A DNA stretch of 64,000 nt from Acidovorax sp. Root219 (GCF_001428665.1 NZ_LMIJ01000014.1:371646-435645), one strand, 5' to 3'. Positions 29,908 through 42,762 are shown, counted from the stretch's first letter. A program made the numbers and translations. The notes: generated by a model not told the origin, from the letters alone.

Positions 29908-30630
29908 GGCATTGCGCACCGTGCACCAGGGTGCCGTGCCATCGTTGCCATAGACCCCTGTGAGCCCCAGGGCCGCCAGGCGCAGCCGGGCCAGGCCTGC
30001 CAGATCGGCGAGGAACTTGCCCCCGGGCTGGGGCACGAAACAGGCCTCGGCGGCGGCATCATGGCCGCAGAACGCCGCGCGCACCTCCGCCCCCACCTCG
30101 AAAGCCGTGGGCCCGATGCAGGGCCCCAGCCAGGCAATGACCTCGTTCGCAGGCGCGCCCTCCCCGGCTAGGCGCTGCACCGTGGATTCGAGCACGCCCT
30201 GCCCTTGAGCACCGGCCAGGCCGCGCCAGCCGGCGTGGGCGGCAGCCACCACGCTGCCCGCGCGATGGGCCAACAGCACCGGCAGGCAGTCGGCCACCAT
30301 GATGGTACAGACGGCGCCGGGCGCGGTGGCCAGGCAGGCATCGGCCGCCGTGGCGTCGGGTGTGGCGCCGTCGATGTGCGCCACGTCGGTGCCATGCACC
30401 TGGTTCAGGAAAACGGCCCGGGCGCCCGGCGTGGCGGCCTGCAGCACGGACTGCAGCACCTGTCGGTTGGCCTGCACAGCGGCCACATCGTCCCCGACAT
30501 GGGCGCCCAGGTTCAGGTGTTCATACGGGGCCGCGCTCACGCCGCCAGCGCGTGTGGTGCACAAGGCATGCACGCCGGGCGGCGCAGGCCAGTCGGGTAC
30601 CAGCCAGTCGGCCGGCAGGGAAGCATCCAT
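29827..30630 (-). CDS. pgeF: Peptidoglycan editing factor PgeF (multicopper-oxidase-like laccase fold)
   Basis: A 267-residue protein of the YfiH/PgeF family, which hydrolyses misincorporated serine or glycine forms of UDP-MurNAc peptides and was earlier called polyphenol oxidase. The metal ligands are visible as His in LNLGAHVGDD, Cys in VADCLPVLL and His in AAHAGWRG. I start at ATG 30630 because the frame before it opens only with a TTG. It begins 9 bases after the stop of the MarR regulator on the same strand. Its 3' end overlaps the converging small membrane protein by 81 bases. Confidence 0.9.
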   Translation of the reverse strand: MDASLPADWLVPDWPAPPGVHALCTTRAGGVSAAPYEHLNLGAHVGDDVAAVQANRQVLQSVLQAATPGARAVFLNQVHGTDVAHIDGATPDATAADACLATAPGAVCTIMVADCLPVLLAHRAGSVVAAAHAGWRGLAGAQGQGVLESTVQRLAGEGAPANEVIAWLGPCIGPTAFEVGAEVRAAFCGHDAAAEACFVPQPGGKFLADLAGLARLRLAALGLTGVYGNDGTAPWCTVRNASRFFSHRRDTAVLGGSGRFAACIWRG

Positions 30631-30639
30631 GGGAAGCAA

Positions 30640-31095
30640 TCAGGAGCCGGAAGTGCCTGCAGGGTCCTGGTGTTGGTAGACGACCTTGGTCAGCAGGGTC
30701 ATCAGGACTGCGCGCTCTTCGGCATTCAGGGGGCCCATCAGGCGCTCCTGCACGCGCTGGGCGGCATCGCGCATCTGCAGTGCGGCGGTTTCGCCCTCGG
30801 GGGTGATCCACAGCAGCTTGCGGCGCCGGTCGCGGGTGTCGGCCTCGCGGCGCACCCAGCCGCGCTTTTCGAGCCGGCCGATGACCGAGCCCGAGGTGGC
30901 GGCATCAAAGGCCACGCGCGAGGCCAGCGTCACCTGGTCCTCGCCCGGCTGGGCCAGCAGCTCGTGCAGGATGGCAAACTGCACCGGGGTCACGTCGAAC
31001 CCGGCCGTCTCTTCCATGAAAAGCGCCACGGTCCGCTGGTGCGCGCGGCGCACCAGGTGGCCCGGCGTGTTTTGGAAATCGAAGCTCTTTGCCAT
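30640..31095 (-). CDS. MarR family transcriptional regulator
   Basis: A 151-residue winged-helix regulator. The recognition helix is in VAFDAATSGSVIGRLEKRG and the wing has RREADTRDRRRKLLWIT with the DxRxxR motif of the family. MarR dimers repress genes and release DNA on binding aromatic or phenolic ligands. It is transcribed divergently from the fumarylacetoacetate-hydrolase-family gene, with 135 bases between, so it probably controls that gene. I saw no convincing palindrome there. Confidence 0.9.
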   Translation of the reverse strand: MAKSFDFQNTPGHLVRRAHQRTVALFMEETAGFDVTPVQFAILHELLAQPGEDQVTLASRVAFDAATSGSVIGRLEKRGWVRREADTRDRRRKLLWITPEGETAALQMRDAAQRVQERLMGPLNAEERAVLMTLLTKVVYQHQDPAGTSGS

Positions 31096-31230
31096 GGGCG
31101 CGAGTGTAGCGCCCCACCCCCAGCAACTGCGGCGCGGGCGTGGCACACTGGCAACAGGCTCGCCTTGCACCGCATCGCCCACAGGGCGTACGTGCATCGG
31201 CAGACTCCCCAACACCCTTGAAAGGCAGAC

Positions 31231-31926
31231 ATGAGCTATGTGTTTTCCCCCGCGCCGGTGGCCAGCGTGCCCGTGGTGGGCAGCGGCGACCGCTTTCCCG
31301 TGCACCGCATCTACTGCGTGGGCCGCAACTACGAAGAGCACGCGAAGGAAATGGGCTTCACCGGCCGTGAGCCGCCGTTCTTCTTCATGAAACCGGCCGA
31401 CGCCATCGTCGTCGTCGATGCCGGCCAGACCGGCGAGTTGCCCTACCCCAGCCTCACCGCCAACCTGCACCACGAGATCGAGCTGGTAGTGGCCATCGGC
31501 AAGGGCGGCAAGGACATCAAGGCTGCCGACGCGTTCTCGCACATCTACGGCTACGCCACGGGCCTGGACATGACGCGCCGCGACCTGCAGAACGACATGA
31601 AGAAGCAGGGCCGCCCCTGGTGCATCGGCAAGGGCTTCGATGCCAGCGCCCCCATCGGCCCCATCACACCCGCGGCCCAGGCCGGCGACGTGGCCAAGGC
31701 CGGCATCTGGCTGCAGGTCAACGGCACCGACAAGCAGCGCAGTACGGTGGCCCAGCTGATCTGGAACATTGCGGAGACCATCGAGCACCTGTCGGCCGCC
31801 TGGGAGCTGCAGCCCGGCGACCTGATCTACACGGGCACGCCCGCGGGCGTGGGCGCCGTGGTGCGCGGCGACACGCTCGAAGGCGGTGTGGACGGCCTCA
31901 CGGGGATCAAGCTCAAGGTGGTGTAA
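31231..31926 (+). CDS. Fumarylacetoacetate hydrolase family protein
   Basis: A 231-residue FAH-family enzyme. The metal triad is visible in HHEIELVVAIG (two glutamates) and in the later GLDMTRRDLQND aspartate region, with YCVGRNYEEHAKEMG at the N-terminus and the closing GDLIYTGTPAGVG. Members hydrolyse or isomerise acylpyruvates and catechol-pathway diketo acids, or decarboxylate oxaloacetate; this length fits the YcgM/FAHD1 subgroup. GAAAGGC precedes ATG 31231. The divergent MarR gene suggests induction by an aromatic compound. Confidence 0.9.
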   Translation: MSYVFSPAPVASVPVVGSGDRFPVHRIYCVGRNYEEHAKEMGFTGREPPFFFMKPADAIVVVDAGQTGELPYPSLTANLHHEIELVVAIGKGGKDIKAADAFSHIYGYATGLDMTRRDLQNDMKKQGRPWCIGKGFDASAPIGPITPAAQAGDVAKAGIWLQVNGTDKQRSTVAQLIWNIAETIEHLSAAWELQPGDLIYTGTPAGVGAVVRGDTLEGGVDGLTGIKLKVV

Positions 31927-31967
31927 TCCCCATCGCCATCGCCCGCCGCAGGCTCGTCCTGGCGGGC

Positions 31968-31998
31968 TGTACACTATTATTTTCATAGCTGCGGGCGC
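31968..31998. repeat. Degenerate Comamonadaceae intergenic motif
   Basis: ACTATTATTTTCATAGCTGC followed by a GC-rich tail matches, from memory, a short element scattered through Acidovorax and relatives (…TTTNATAGCTGCNAGCGC…). It lies directly before the NUDIX gene and may form part of its leader. A second partial copy lies in reverse orientation at 42944-42967. Confidence 0.4.
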
Positions 31999-32031
31999 CG
32001 GTCCAGGCCGGCAGCCCCACGCTTTACCCGC

Positions 32032-32583
32032 ATGACCTTTCGCAGCCCGATCCGACACTGCCGCGCCTGCGGCACCGCCGTGGTGTACCGCCTGCCCGAC
32101 GATGGCGACACCAAGCTGCGCGCCGTGTGCCCGGCCTGCCACACGGTGCACTACGAGAACCCGCTCAACGTGGTGGGCACGGTGCCTGTGCTGGCCGATG
32201 GACGCGTGCTGCTGTGCAAGCGCAACATCGAGCCGCGCTGGGGCAAGTGGACGCTGCCCGCCGGCTTCATGGAGCTGGAGGAGACCACCTCGCAAGGCGC
32301 CGCGCGCGAGACCGACGAGGAGGCCGGCGCGCAGATCGAGATGGGCCCGCTGTTCAGCCTGCTCAACGTGCGCCGCGTGGGCCAGGTGCATTTCTTCTAC
32401 CGCGCCACGCTGCTCAGCGAGGTGTTTGACCCCGGCCACGAGACCATCGAGGCACGCCTGTTCACCGAGGCCGACATCCCGTGGGAAGAGATCGCCTTCC
32501 GCACGGTGAAGGAAACGCTGGAGTGCTATTTCGCCGACCGCAAGGCCGGCGCTTTTGGGCTGCACTGCATCGATATCGAGTGA
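32032..32583 (+). CDS. NUDIX hydrolase with N-terminal zinc ribbon
   Basis: A 183-residue protein. Residues 9-45 form a zinc ribbon with two CxxC pairs (HCRACG and VCPACH). The NUDIX box begins with GFMELEE, continues TTSQGAA and ends RETDEEAGA, matching G-x5-E-x7-RE-x2-EE-x-G, so Mg-dependent cleavage of a nucleoside-diphosphate-X substrate is expected. This architecture resembles NADH pyrophosphatase-like and ADP-ribose enzymes; the actual substrate is unknown. A DUF1737 gene follows after 19 bases. Confidence 0.9.
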   Translation: MTFRSPIRHCRACGTAVVYRLPDDGDTKLRAVCPACHTVHYENPLNVVGTVPVLADGRVLLCKRNIEPRWGKWTLPAGFMELEETTSQGAARETDEEAGAQIEMGPLFSLLNVRRVGQVHFFYRATLLSEVFDPGHETIEARLFTEADIPWEEIAFRTVKETLECYFADRKAGAFGLHCIDIE

Positions 32584-32602
32584 GTCTTGAGAGAGGTCTG
32601 CC

Positions 32603-32797
32603 ATGAACAGCACTCCACCCGACAACCTGCCCACCTACCGCCTGCTGACCGGGCCCGATGACGCCGCCTTCTGCAAGCGCGTGAGCGAGGCGCTGGCGCT
32701 GGGCTACGCGCTCTATGGATCGCCAGCCGCCACGTTCAACGGCGAGCGCGTGATCGTGGCGCAGGCCATCCTCTGGCCCGGCGCCCAGCACCGATAA
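32603..32797 (+). CDS. DUF1737 family small protein
   Basis: A 64-residue protein whose core, YRLLTGPDDAAFCKRVSEAL followed by GYALYGSP, is the DUF1737 pattern. Function unknown; members are stand-alone small proteins of about this length. GAGAGG stands eight bases before the ATG. It follows the NUDIX gene by 19 bases and is probably cotranscribed. Confidence 0.85.
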   Translation: MNSTPPDNLPTYRLLTGPDDAAFCKRVSEALALGYALYGSPAATFNGERVIVAQAILWPGAQHR

Positions 32798-32839
32798 GTC
32801 CTCTCAGTTATCCATTGCGCTGCGCGCCACCCACGGCGC

Positions 32840-32997
32840 ATGAAACTGGCGCGGCCCAGGCCAGTGCCCCCTCGCAAGGGCCGCCCCGCCGCGAAGGCGG
32901 CGTATCCAGCCCTTGCGCTGGGGGCGTCCCCCTCCCGCCTCGCGCAGCGAGACGAGAGAGGGGTGAAGGCGCGAAGCGACTCAGGGGGTGTTTCACT
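32840..32997. repeat. GC-rich intergenic repeat of the Comamonadaceae type
   Basis: The stretch between DUF1737 and the penicillin-binding protein holds short self-complementary pieces (CCGCCGCGAAGGCGGCG, CTCGCGCAGCGAGACGAG) and ends in GGCGCGAAGCGACTCAGGGG. I recall this composition from abundant intergenic elements in Acidovorax and Variovorax. It contains no gene, though uninterrupted frames run through it because of the high GC content. It may form strong RNA hairpins after the pbp transcript. Confidence 0.5.
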
Positions 32998-35405
32998 TCA
33001 GGGCGGCACCTCGGCCCCTGGCACCTGTCCACCGGGTGGCCGCACGCCGACCGGTGGGGGCATGGCAGGCGACAGCGGCGGCAGCACCATCTGCTCGGCC
33101 GGGGGCGTCGGAGAGCGCACAGGCGCTTCAGGCAACGGCAGCAGGTCGGGCTCGCGGATCACGGGCGGCAGGGTGCCTGGGGGCAGCGGTGGCGGGTAGC
33201 TGCCGGGCTGTCCAAGCTGGCCAGGCGGTTGGCCCGGGGCATCGCGGCCGAACAGGTCCATCACCCAGCTGCGCATGCCGGCCATGGCATTGCCCACGGC
33301 GCTGGTGTCTTGCTCGTCGATGAAGCGGTCCTTGCCGTCGAGCACCTGCGAGCGGAAGGACTGCTGCACGAAGTCACCCACCATGGGCAGCGCGCTGTGG
33401 GCGCCCTGCCCCCAGTAGTCGCTGCGCAGGGTCACGCGGCCGTCGTTGAAGCCCACCCAGGCGCCGGCGACCACGCGCGGGTGCATGAGGATGAACCAGC
33501 CATCGGTGTTGTCCTGCGTGGTGCCGGTCTTGCCCGCCACGTCGCCCTGGATGCCATAGCGCGTGCGGATGGCGCGGCCCGTGCCCTTGTCGATCACGCC
33601 GCGCATGGTGGCGCGCAGCGTCTGCGCCACGCCCACGGGCAGCACCTTCTCGGCCGCGGGCGGGGTGAAGGTCTGCAGCACCTTGCCATGGCGGTCCTCG
33701 ATGCGCGTGATGAGCACCGGCGACACGTAGCGCCCGGCATTGGCGATGGTGCCGTAGGCCGAGACCATCTCGCGCAGCGTGACCGGGCTGGTACCGAGCG
33801 CCAGCGAGGGCACGAGTTCGAGCTTGCTCTCGCGCACGCCCATGGCGCGCGCCAGCTCGGCCACGTGGGCGGGGCCGACCTTGTGCATGAGCTGGGCCGT
33901 GATGGTGTTCTTGGACAGGGCCAGGCCGTCGGCCAGGGTCATGGGTTCGTCGCTCGGCGGGCCGCCGTCGGTGGGGCGCCAGACCTGGCCGCCGCCCAGG
34001 GGGATTTCCACGGCCTCGTCCATCAGCGTGTCGGTGGGCAGCGCGCCCTGCTCGAAGGCCGCGCCATAGACAAAGGGCTTGAAGGTGGAGCCCGGCTGGC
34101 GCCGTGCCTGCTGCACGTGGTCGAACGGGTCCTGGCCGAAATCGCGGCTGCCCACCCAGGCCAGCACGTGGCCGGTGACCGGGTCCATGGCCATGAAACC
34201 GGCCTGCACGCGGGTCTTGTTCTGTCGCAGGGTGCGCATGAAGGCGGTATCGGCCACCAGGGTCTTGAGCGCTTCTTCTGGCGTAGCACCCTGCTCCACC
34301 GCCGTGCGGTATTCGGGCGTGTCGCGCACGAAGTCCTGCACCAGGTCGGACTGCGGGTTCCACGCGCTGCGCTGGGCCCAGGCGGTGTCGGCAATGCCCT
34401 GCAGCTGCTTGCCCTGGCGCGCCACGGCCTGGTTGGCGAAGGCCTGCAGGCGCGAGTCGATGGTGGTGTGCACCAGCAGGCCGTCGGCATGCAGGCTGTA
34501 GCCATTGGCGTCGGCCCAGGCGATCAGGGTCTTGCGCAGCTGCTGGGCAAAGTGCGGAGCCAGGCCCGTGGCCTCGCTCTGGCGCTCGAAATCGACGCGC
34601 AGGGGGCGTTTTTGCAGGGTGTCGAACTGGGCCTTGTCGAGCTTGTCGCGCTTGACCATCTGCGCCAGCACGGTGTTGCGCCGCGCCTGGGCGCGCTCGG
34701 GGTTCATCACCGGGTTGTAGTAGGCCGTGCCCTTGAGCATGCCGATCAGCGTGGCGCTCTCCAGCAGGTTGAGCTTGTCAGCCGACTTGTCGAAATAGGT
34801 GCGCGCCGCCATCTCGATACCGTAGGCGTTGTACAAAAACGGCACGGTGTTGAGGTAGGTCTCCAGGATCTCGTCCTTGGAGTAGGACATCTCGATCTTG
34901 ATCGCGGTGATGGCCTCCTTGAGCTTGCGCGTCAAGGTGCGCGAGCGCCCGATCTCCTCGGGGAACAGGTTGCGCGCCAACTGCTGGGTGATGGTGGAGC
35001 CGCCCTGCGGATCCCCGCGTAGCGTGTGCAAGACGGACGAGGCGGTGCGCCGCCAGTCCATGCCCCAGTGCTCGTAGAAGCGGTGGTCTTCGGTGGCGAT
35101 GAGCGCATTGATCACGTGCGGTGCGATGCGGTTGAGCGCCACCCACTCGCGGTTCGCCCACCGGTATTCAGACAGCACCTTGCCGTCGGCCGAGATCAGT
35201 TGCGCAGGACGCTCGGTCTTGGCCTTGGTGATGTCGCTGATGGAGGGAGTGAATGGGATCAGCGCCACGGTGAAAAGCACCAGGGCCAACGGCAGCGCCA
35301 GGATGGCCAGCAGCCACTTGCGGCGTGAGGAGCCCTTTGCATAGGCCACCACGCGACGCAGGCCGGCGGCCAGGCGCGCGCCCAGGTTGGTGAGAAGGGG
35401 CGGCA

Positions 35406-35406
<1 letters not shown>
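32998..35406 (-). CDS. Class A penicillin-binding protein (PBP1A-like)
   Basis: An 802-residue bifunctional peptidoglycan synthase. One N-terminal helix (30-52) anchors it. The GT51 glycosyltransferase domain has ATEDHRFYEHWG with catalytic Glu106 and GGSTITQQLARNL. The transpeptidase domain has PGSTFKPF (nucleophile Ser440, Lys443), the SKN triad and the KTG motif in AGKTGTTQDNTDGW. A long proline-rich tail (about residues 735-802) is unusual in composition. Its ATG overlaps the ligA stop by one base (TGATG), so the two are translationally coupled. It is the last gene of the smc-zipA-ligA cluster. Confidence 0.92.
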
Positions 35407-38031
<2,625 letters not shown>

Positions 38032-38064
38032 GGGATCTCCTTTCGGCCCGGGATGCCCGGCCAC

Positions 38065-39177
38065 TCAGCTGAACAGGCGCCGCGCCAGCACCGAGCCGGC
38101 CGACAGCTCGCGCCCGTCGAGCTGGTCGTACAGCAGCTCCAGGTCGGCCGCGATCGGGTCCATGGCCATGGCGGGCAGCGGGTGGCCGTTCTGGTCGCAG
38201 AGCACGCCGTCCATGGCCTCGCACAGCGCGGCGGCCACTTCGCGCAGGCGCGTGAACGGCTGTTCGCCGCGATGCACCTGGGAGACATCCAGGCTCAGGG
38301 TCACGTCGCGGATGGCGGACTGGTCCGGGTCATCGGCCAGTGCGGCCTGCGTGTCGTAGCCCAGGGTGAGCAGCGGCGGCAGGCCCGGGCTGCCAGTGGG
38401 CAGCACCAGGCGGCCTGGCATGGCAGCGGACACGAAGCCCAGGCGCGCGGCGTTCTGGTGGATGTAGCCGGGGCTCCAGGCGGCCTGGCGTGCGCGCAGC
38501 ATGAAGGCCAGTTGCGCATCGTGGTCGCTGGCGAACTGGTCGAGCTCGCGGGCACGGGCCACTTCCTGCAGCATGTCGGGAAAGTCGGGGGCGGCGTTCA
38601 CCGCATCGGCAAAGGCCTGGGCCTTGACCACGAATTCGGAGTATTCGATCTCGTTGAGCGCGCCCATGCGGTTGGCCAGCTGCACGCCAGCCTGGAAGCT
38701 CTGGTAGCGCTGGCCAGGCGACGGCGTCTCCCACTGCTGGGTGGCTTCGTTGTAGCCTTCGATGGCAAATGGCTTGCTGCCCGCGCGGCGGGTGGGCGGC
38801 ATGGCGGCCAGCGCGGCATCGCCTGAAACGATGAGCTCAGGCTGCAAGGTGGCGATCACGTCGATCAGCGGGTCGAGCCCCGGCCGGCGCTCCAGCGACA
38901 TCGGCGGCACCGGCATCTGCAGCGCATCGAGCACGTCCACCGTGTGCACCGAGGGGTCGGGGCCGCGGTCCAGGCTGTCCAGTTCCGCCGCCGTGAGCTG
39001 GGTGGCACCGGCATCGAAACCGGGCTCCTGGCGCAGCGCCGGGTCGGCCCCGTGCTCGGGCTCCTCGGGCGAGGCGCGCCGCGGCGCGTTGCGGTGCGAC
39101 GTCCAGGCGTTGTAGGCCACGATGAGGGCCAGCACCAGGCCGCCGATGATCGCCAGACTCAGTTGCAATGTGCTCAT
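38065..39177 (-). CDS. zipA: Cell division protein ZipA
   Basis: A 370-residue inner-membrane protein that tethers FtsZ. One N-terminal helix (residues 5-21, LSLAIIGGLVLALIVAY) is followed by a charged linker with many Pro, Glu and Asp residues. The C-terminal domain (about 230-365) has the beta-alpha pattern of the FtsZ-binding fold (RDVTLSLDVSQVHRGEQPF, FTRLREVAAALCEAMDG). It lies between smc and ligA, an order usual in Betaproteobacteria. Confidence in the name rests on architecture and position. Confidence 0.88.
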   Translation of the reverse strand: MSTLQLSLAIIGGLVLALIVAYNAWTSHRNAPRRASPEEPEHGADPALRQEPGFDAGATQLTAAELDSLDRGPDPSVHTVDVLDALQMPVPPMSLERRPGLDPLIDVIATLQPELIVSGDAALAAMPPTRRAGSKPFAIEGYNEATQQWETPSPGQRYQSFQAGVQLANRMGALNEIEYSEFVVKAQAFADAVNAAPDFPDMLQEVARARELDQFASDHDAQLAFMLRARQAAWSPGYIHQNAARLGFVSAAMPGRLVLPTGSPGLPPLLTLGYDTQAALADDPDQSAIRDVTLSLDVSQVHRGEQPFTRLREVAAALCEAMDGVLCDQNGHPLPAMAMDPIAADLELLYDQLDGRELSAGSVLARRLFS

Positions 39178-39237
39178 AGATCTCGGTCCGGTCAGTGCCC
39201 GGCGGGAAGGCTGCGGAAGCTTGTCTTGGTCATCATG

Positions 39238-42200
39238 TCATGCATCGGCCATCGAAAGGGCCGATTCCATGTCCACTGCCACGATGCGCGAGACGCCCTG
39301 CTCCTGCATGGTCACGCCGATCAGTTGTTCGGCCATTTCCATGGCGATCTTGTTGTGGCTGATGAACAGGAACTGCGTGCTCTTGCTCATGCTGGAGACC
39401 AGCTTGGCATAGCGCTCGGTGTTGGCGTCGTCCAGCGGCGCGTCCACCTCGTCCAGCAGGCAGAACGGTGCGGGGTTGAGCTGGAAGATGGCGAACACCA
39501 GCGCAATCGCCGTGAGCGCCTTCTCGCCACCCGACAGCAGGTGGATGGTCTGGTTCTTCTTGCCGGGTGGCTGCGCCATCACCTGCACGCCGGAGTCAAG
39601 GATTTCGTCGCCGGTGATGATGAGCCGGGCCTGGCCGCCACCGAACAGCTCGGGGAACATGCGCCCGAAATGGCCGTTGACAGTGTCGAAGGTGCCCGAG
39701 AGCAACTGGCGCGTTTCGCCGTCGATCTTGCGGATCGCGTCTTCGAGCGTGTTCATGGCCTCGGTCAGGTCGGCCGTCTGTGCGTCGAGGAAGATCTTGC
39801 GCTCGCTGGCCAGCTTGAGTTCGTCCAGCGCCGCCAGGTTCACCGCGCCCAGGGCCGCGATCTCGCGGTGCAGGCGGTCGATTTCGCCCTGCAGGCCAGA
39901 GACGCGCACGTTGCCGTCGGCGATCGACTGGGCCACGGCCTCCAAGTCGGCCTGGGCATCGGCCAGCAAGGTGGTGTACTGCTCCAGGCCCAGGCGCGCG
40001 GCCTGCTCCTTGAGCTGGAATTCAGTGATGCGCGCGCGCAGCGGGTCGAGCGCGCGTTCGAGCTGCATGCGCCGCTCGTCGCTGGCGCGCAGCTTGGCGG
40101 TCAGGTCGTCGTACTCGCCACGCTGGGCAGACAGGGCCTTCTCGCGCTCCATCTTCACGTCCAGCGCGGCCTGCAGGCCGCCCTGGGCGGCCGCGTCGGA
40201 CAGGCGGGCCAACTCATCGCGGGCGCGCTGCTGCTCGTCGGTGAGCGAGGCGGCCTGCTGGTTCGCCGTCTCGATGGAACGGTTGAGTTCGCCGCGGCGC
40301 GCCTCCAGGCTGCGCTGCGAGAAGGTGGCCTCCTGCGCCTGGCGCTCCAGCGTGCGCTGCTGCTCGCGGCAGGCGGCCAGCTTGCGCTCGGCCTCGATCA
40401 CGCGGTCGCCCAGTTGCGCCTCGCGCTCCTGGCTGTCGGCCAGCTGCATGTCCAGCTCTTCAAAGCGGGCTTCGGCGGCCACGCGGCGCTCCTGCAGGTC
40501 CGCCAATTGCGCCTCGATCTCGGCGATGTCGGCACCGATCTGTGCGCTGCGCGCACGTGTCTGCTCGGCCAGTTGGGTCAGGCGCAGGGTCTCCACCTGC
40601 AGCTCGTGGGCCCGGCTCTGGGCCTCGGTGGCCTCGCGGCGGGCGCCCACCAGGCGCTGCGAGGCGTCGGCATAGGCGGCCTCGGCGCGGACCAGCGCGG
40701 TGCGCGACTCCTCGGCGATCAGGGCCTGGGCGCGCAGCTCCTTCTCCAGGTGCTCGATCTCCTGCGCGCGGGCCAGCATGCCCGACTGCTCGGAGTCCTG
40801 CGCATAGAAGCTCACGCTGTGCGCGCTGACGGCATGGCCCGAGGGCACGAACACCACCTCGCCCGGTAGCAGCGTGCTGCGGCGGTTCAGCGCTTCATCG
40901 AGCGTGGGGGCGGTATAGCAGCCCTGCAGCCAGTCGACCAGCACGGCACGCAGGCCGGCATCGTTCAGGCGCAGCAGGTCGGACAGGCGCGCATGCGGCG
41001 AAGCCGTCTCGGGCGTGCCGGCGGAAGGCATGCTGTAGAACGCCAGGCGGGCCGGGGGCGCATCGGTGCCGCCCGAGCCCAGGAAGCCGCGCACCATGTC
41101 CAGGCGCCCGACTTCGAGTGCGGCCAGGCGCTCGCGCAGCGCGGCTTCAAGCGCGTTTTCCCAGCCCGGTTCGATGTGGATGCGGCTCCACAGGCCTTGC
41201 AGGCTATCGAGGCCGTGCTTGGCCAGCCAGGGGCGCAGCTTGCCATCGGTCTTGACCTTTTCCTGCAAGGCTTTGAGGGCTTCCATGCGGGCAGACAAAT
41301 CTGCCTGGCGCGCGCTTTCGCTGTTCACGGCCTGCTGGCGGGCGCGGCGGTCGTCGTCCAACTGCGGCACGGCCTCCTGCAGCTCGGCCAGGCGGGCCTC
41401 GGTAGTCTCGGCCAGTTCCTGGGCCTCGTCCAGTTGCTCCTGCAGGTTGGCCAGGCGCGCCTCGTCGGGCGCGGCCAGGGCATTGCGGTCGGCGCGCAGG
41501 CGCTCGTAGCGGCCATCGAATTGGCGGCTTTGCTCGTCGATGCTGCGCTGCTCGGCGGCCAGCACGCCGATCTGCTGCTGCACCTGGACCACGCTGGCGC
41601 GCTGCTCAGAGGTGCGGCTTTGCGCCTGGCGCAGGGCGTCTTCGAGGTCGGGCAGCTGCATGGCCTGCTCTTCGACCTGGGCGGCCAGCAGTTCGGCGCG
41701 CTCCTCGGCGTCCACACCGGCACCGGCGAGATTTTCGAGCTCGATGTCGGCCTCTTCCTTGCGGGCGGACCACTGGGCAATCTGCTCGGCCAGCGTCACC
41801 AGGCGCTGCTCCACGCGCAGGCGGCCTTCCACCACGTAGCGGATCTCGGCCTCCAGGCGCCCCACTTCGGACGTGGCCTCGTAGAGCTTGCCCTGGGCCT
41901 GGTTGACGTGGTCGCCAGCGGCATAGTGCGCCTGGCGGATGGTCTCGAGGTCGGACTCGACGGCGCGCAGGTCGGCCATGCGCGATTCGAGGTCGTTCAC
42001 GGCCTGCAGGCCATCCAGGCGCACCTTGGCCTGGTCGGCCTCGGCATCGGCGCGCTTCAGGAACCACTGCTGGTGCTGCTTGAGCGTGGCGTCGGCGTTC
42101 AGCGCGTTGTATTTGGCGGCCACCTCGGCCTGCTTTTCGAGCTTTTCGAGGTTGGCGTTGAGCTCGCGCAGGATGTCTTCCACCCGCGTGAGGTTCTCGC

Positions 42201-42762
42201 GCGTGTCCGAGAGGCGGTTTTCCGTCTCGCGGCGGCGCTCTTTGTACTTGGAGACGCCGGCAGCCTCTTCGAGGAACAGGCGCAGCTCTTCGGGGCGCGA
42301 CTCGATGATGCGGCTGATGGTGCCCTGGCCGATGATGGCGTAGGCGCGCGGCCCCAGGCCCGTGCCCAGAAACACGTCCTGCACGTCGCGCCGGCGCACG
42401 GGCTGGTTGTTCAGGTAGTAGCTGCTGGTGCCGTCGCGCGTGAGCACGCGGCGCACCGCCACCTCGCCGTACTGGCCCCACTGGCCACCGGCGCGGTGGT
42501 CGGAGTTGTCGAACACCAGCTCCACGCTGGCGCGGCTGGCCTGCTTGCGCGTGGTGGTGCCGCTGAAGATCACGTCCTGCATGGACTCGCCGCGCAGCTC
42601 GCTGGCCTTGCTCTCGCCCAGCACCCAGCGCACCGCATCCATGATGTTGGACTTGCCGCAGCCGTTGGGGCCCACCACGCCCACGAGTTGCCCCGGCAGC
42701 ATGAAGTTGGTGGGCTCAGCGAAGGACTTGAAGCCGGAAAGCTTGATGGAGGTGAGACGCAC
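39238..42762 (-). CDS. smc: Chromosome segregation ATPase SMC
   Basis: A 1174-residue condensin ATPase. The N-terminal head has Walker A GPNGCGKSN (32-40); the C-terminal head has the signature LLSGGEKALTAIAL and Walker B CLLDEVDAPLDD. Two coiled-coil arms (about 170-500 and 660-1010, rich in Glu, Ala, Gln, Arg) flank a hinge domain around 510-640 with GGTDAPPARLAFY. The length matches bacterial SMC. It is the first gene of the leftward smc-zipA-ligA cluster, with zipA 60 bases downstream. ScpA and ScpB are not encoded in the window. Confidence 0.97.
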   Translation of the reverse strand: MRLTSIKLSGFKSFAEPTNFMLPGQLVGVVGPNGCGKSNIMDAVRWVLGESKASELRGESMQDVIFSGTTTRKQASRASVELVFDNSDHRAGGQWGQYGEVAVRRVLTRDGTSSYYLNNQPVRRRDVQDVFLGTGLGPRAYAIIGQGTISRIIESRPEELRLFLEEAAGVSKYKERRRETENRLSDTRENLTRVEDILRELNANLEKLEKQAEVAAKYNALNADATLKQHQQWFLKRADAEADQAKVRLDGLQAVNDLESRMADLRAVESDLETIRQAHYAAGDHVNQAQGKLYEATSEVGRLEAEIRYVVEGRLRVEQRLVTLAEQIAQWSARKEEADIELENLAGAGVDAEERAELLAAQVEEQAMQLPDLEDALRQAQSRTSEQRASVVQVQQQIGVLAAEQRSIDEQSRQFDGRYERLRADRNALAAPDEARLANLQEQLDEAQELAETTEARLAELQEAVPQLDDDRRARQQAVNSESARQADLSARMEALKALQEKVKTDGKLRPWLAKHGLDSLQGLWSRIHIEPGWENALEAALRERLAALEVGRLDMVRGFLGSGGTDAPPARLAFYSMPSAGTPETASPHARLSDLLRLNDAGLRAVLVDWLQGCYTAPTLDEALNRRSTLLPGEVVFVPSGHAVSAHSVSFYAQDSEQSGMLARAQEIEHLEKELRAQALIAEESRTALVRAEAAYADASQRLVGARREATEAQSRAHELQVETLRLTQLAEQTRARSAQIGADIAEIEAQLADLQERRVAAEARFEELDMQLADSQEREAQLGDRVIEAERKLAACREQQRTLERQAQEATFSQRSLEARRGELNRSIETANQQAASLTDEQQRARDELARLSDAAAQGGLQAALDVKMEREKALSAQRGEYDDLTAKLRASDERRMQLERALDPLRARITEFQLKEQAARLGLEQYTTLLADAQADLEAVAQSIADGNVRVSGLQGEIDRLHREIAALGAVNLAALDELKLASERKIFLDAQTADLTEAMNTLEDAIRKIDGETRQLLSGTFDTVNGHFGRMFPELFGGGQARLIITGDEILDSGVQVMAQPPGKKNQTIHLLSGGEKALTAIALVFAIFQLNPAPFCLLDEVDAPLDDANTERYAKLVSSMSKSTQFLFISHNKIAMEMAEQLIGVTMQEQGVSRIVAVDMESALSMADA

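Noticed and set aside
32798..32997. Protein-coding extension of the penicillin-binding protein region
   Set aside because: Open frames run through this GC-rich repeat in several directions, but they show no protein character and no start signals.
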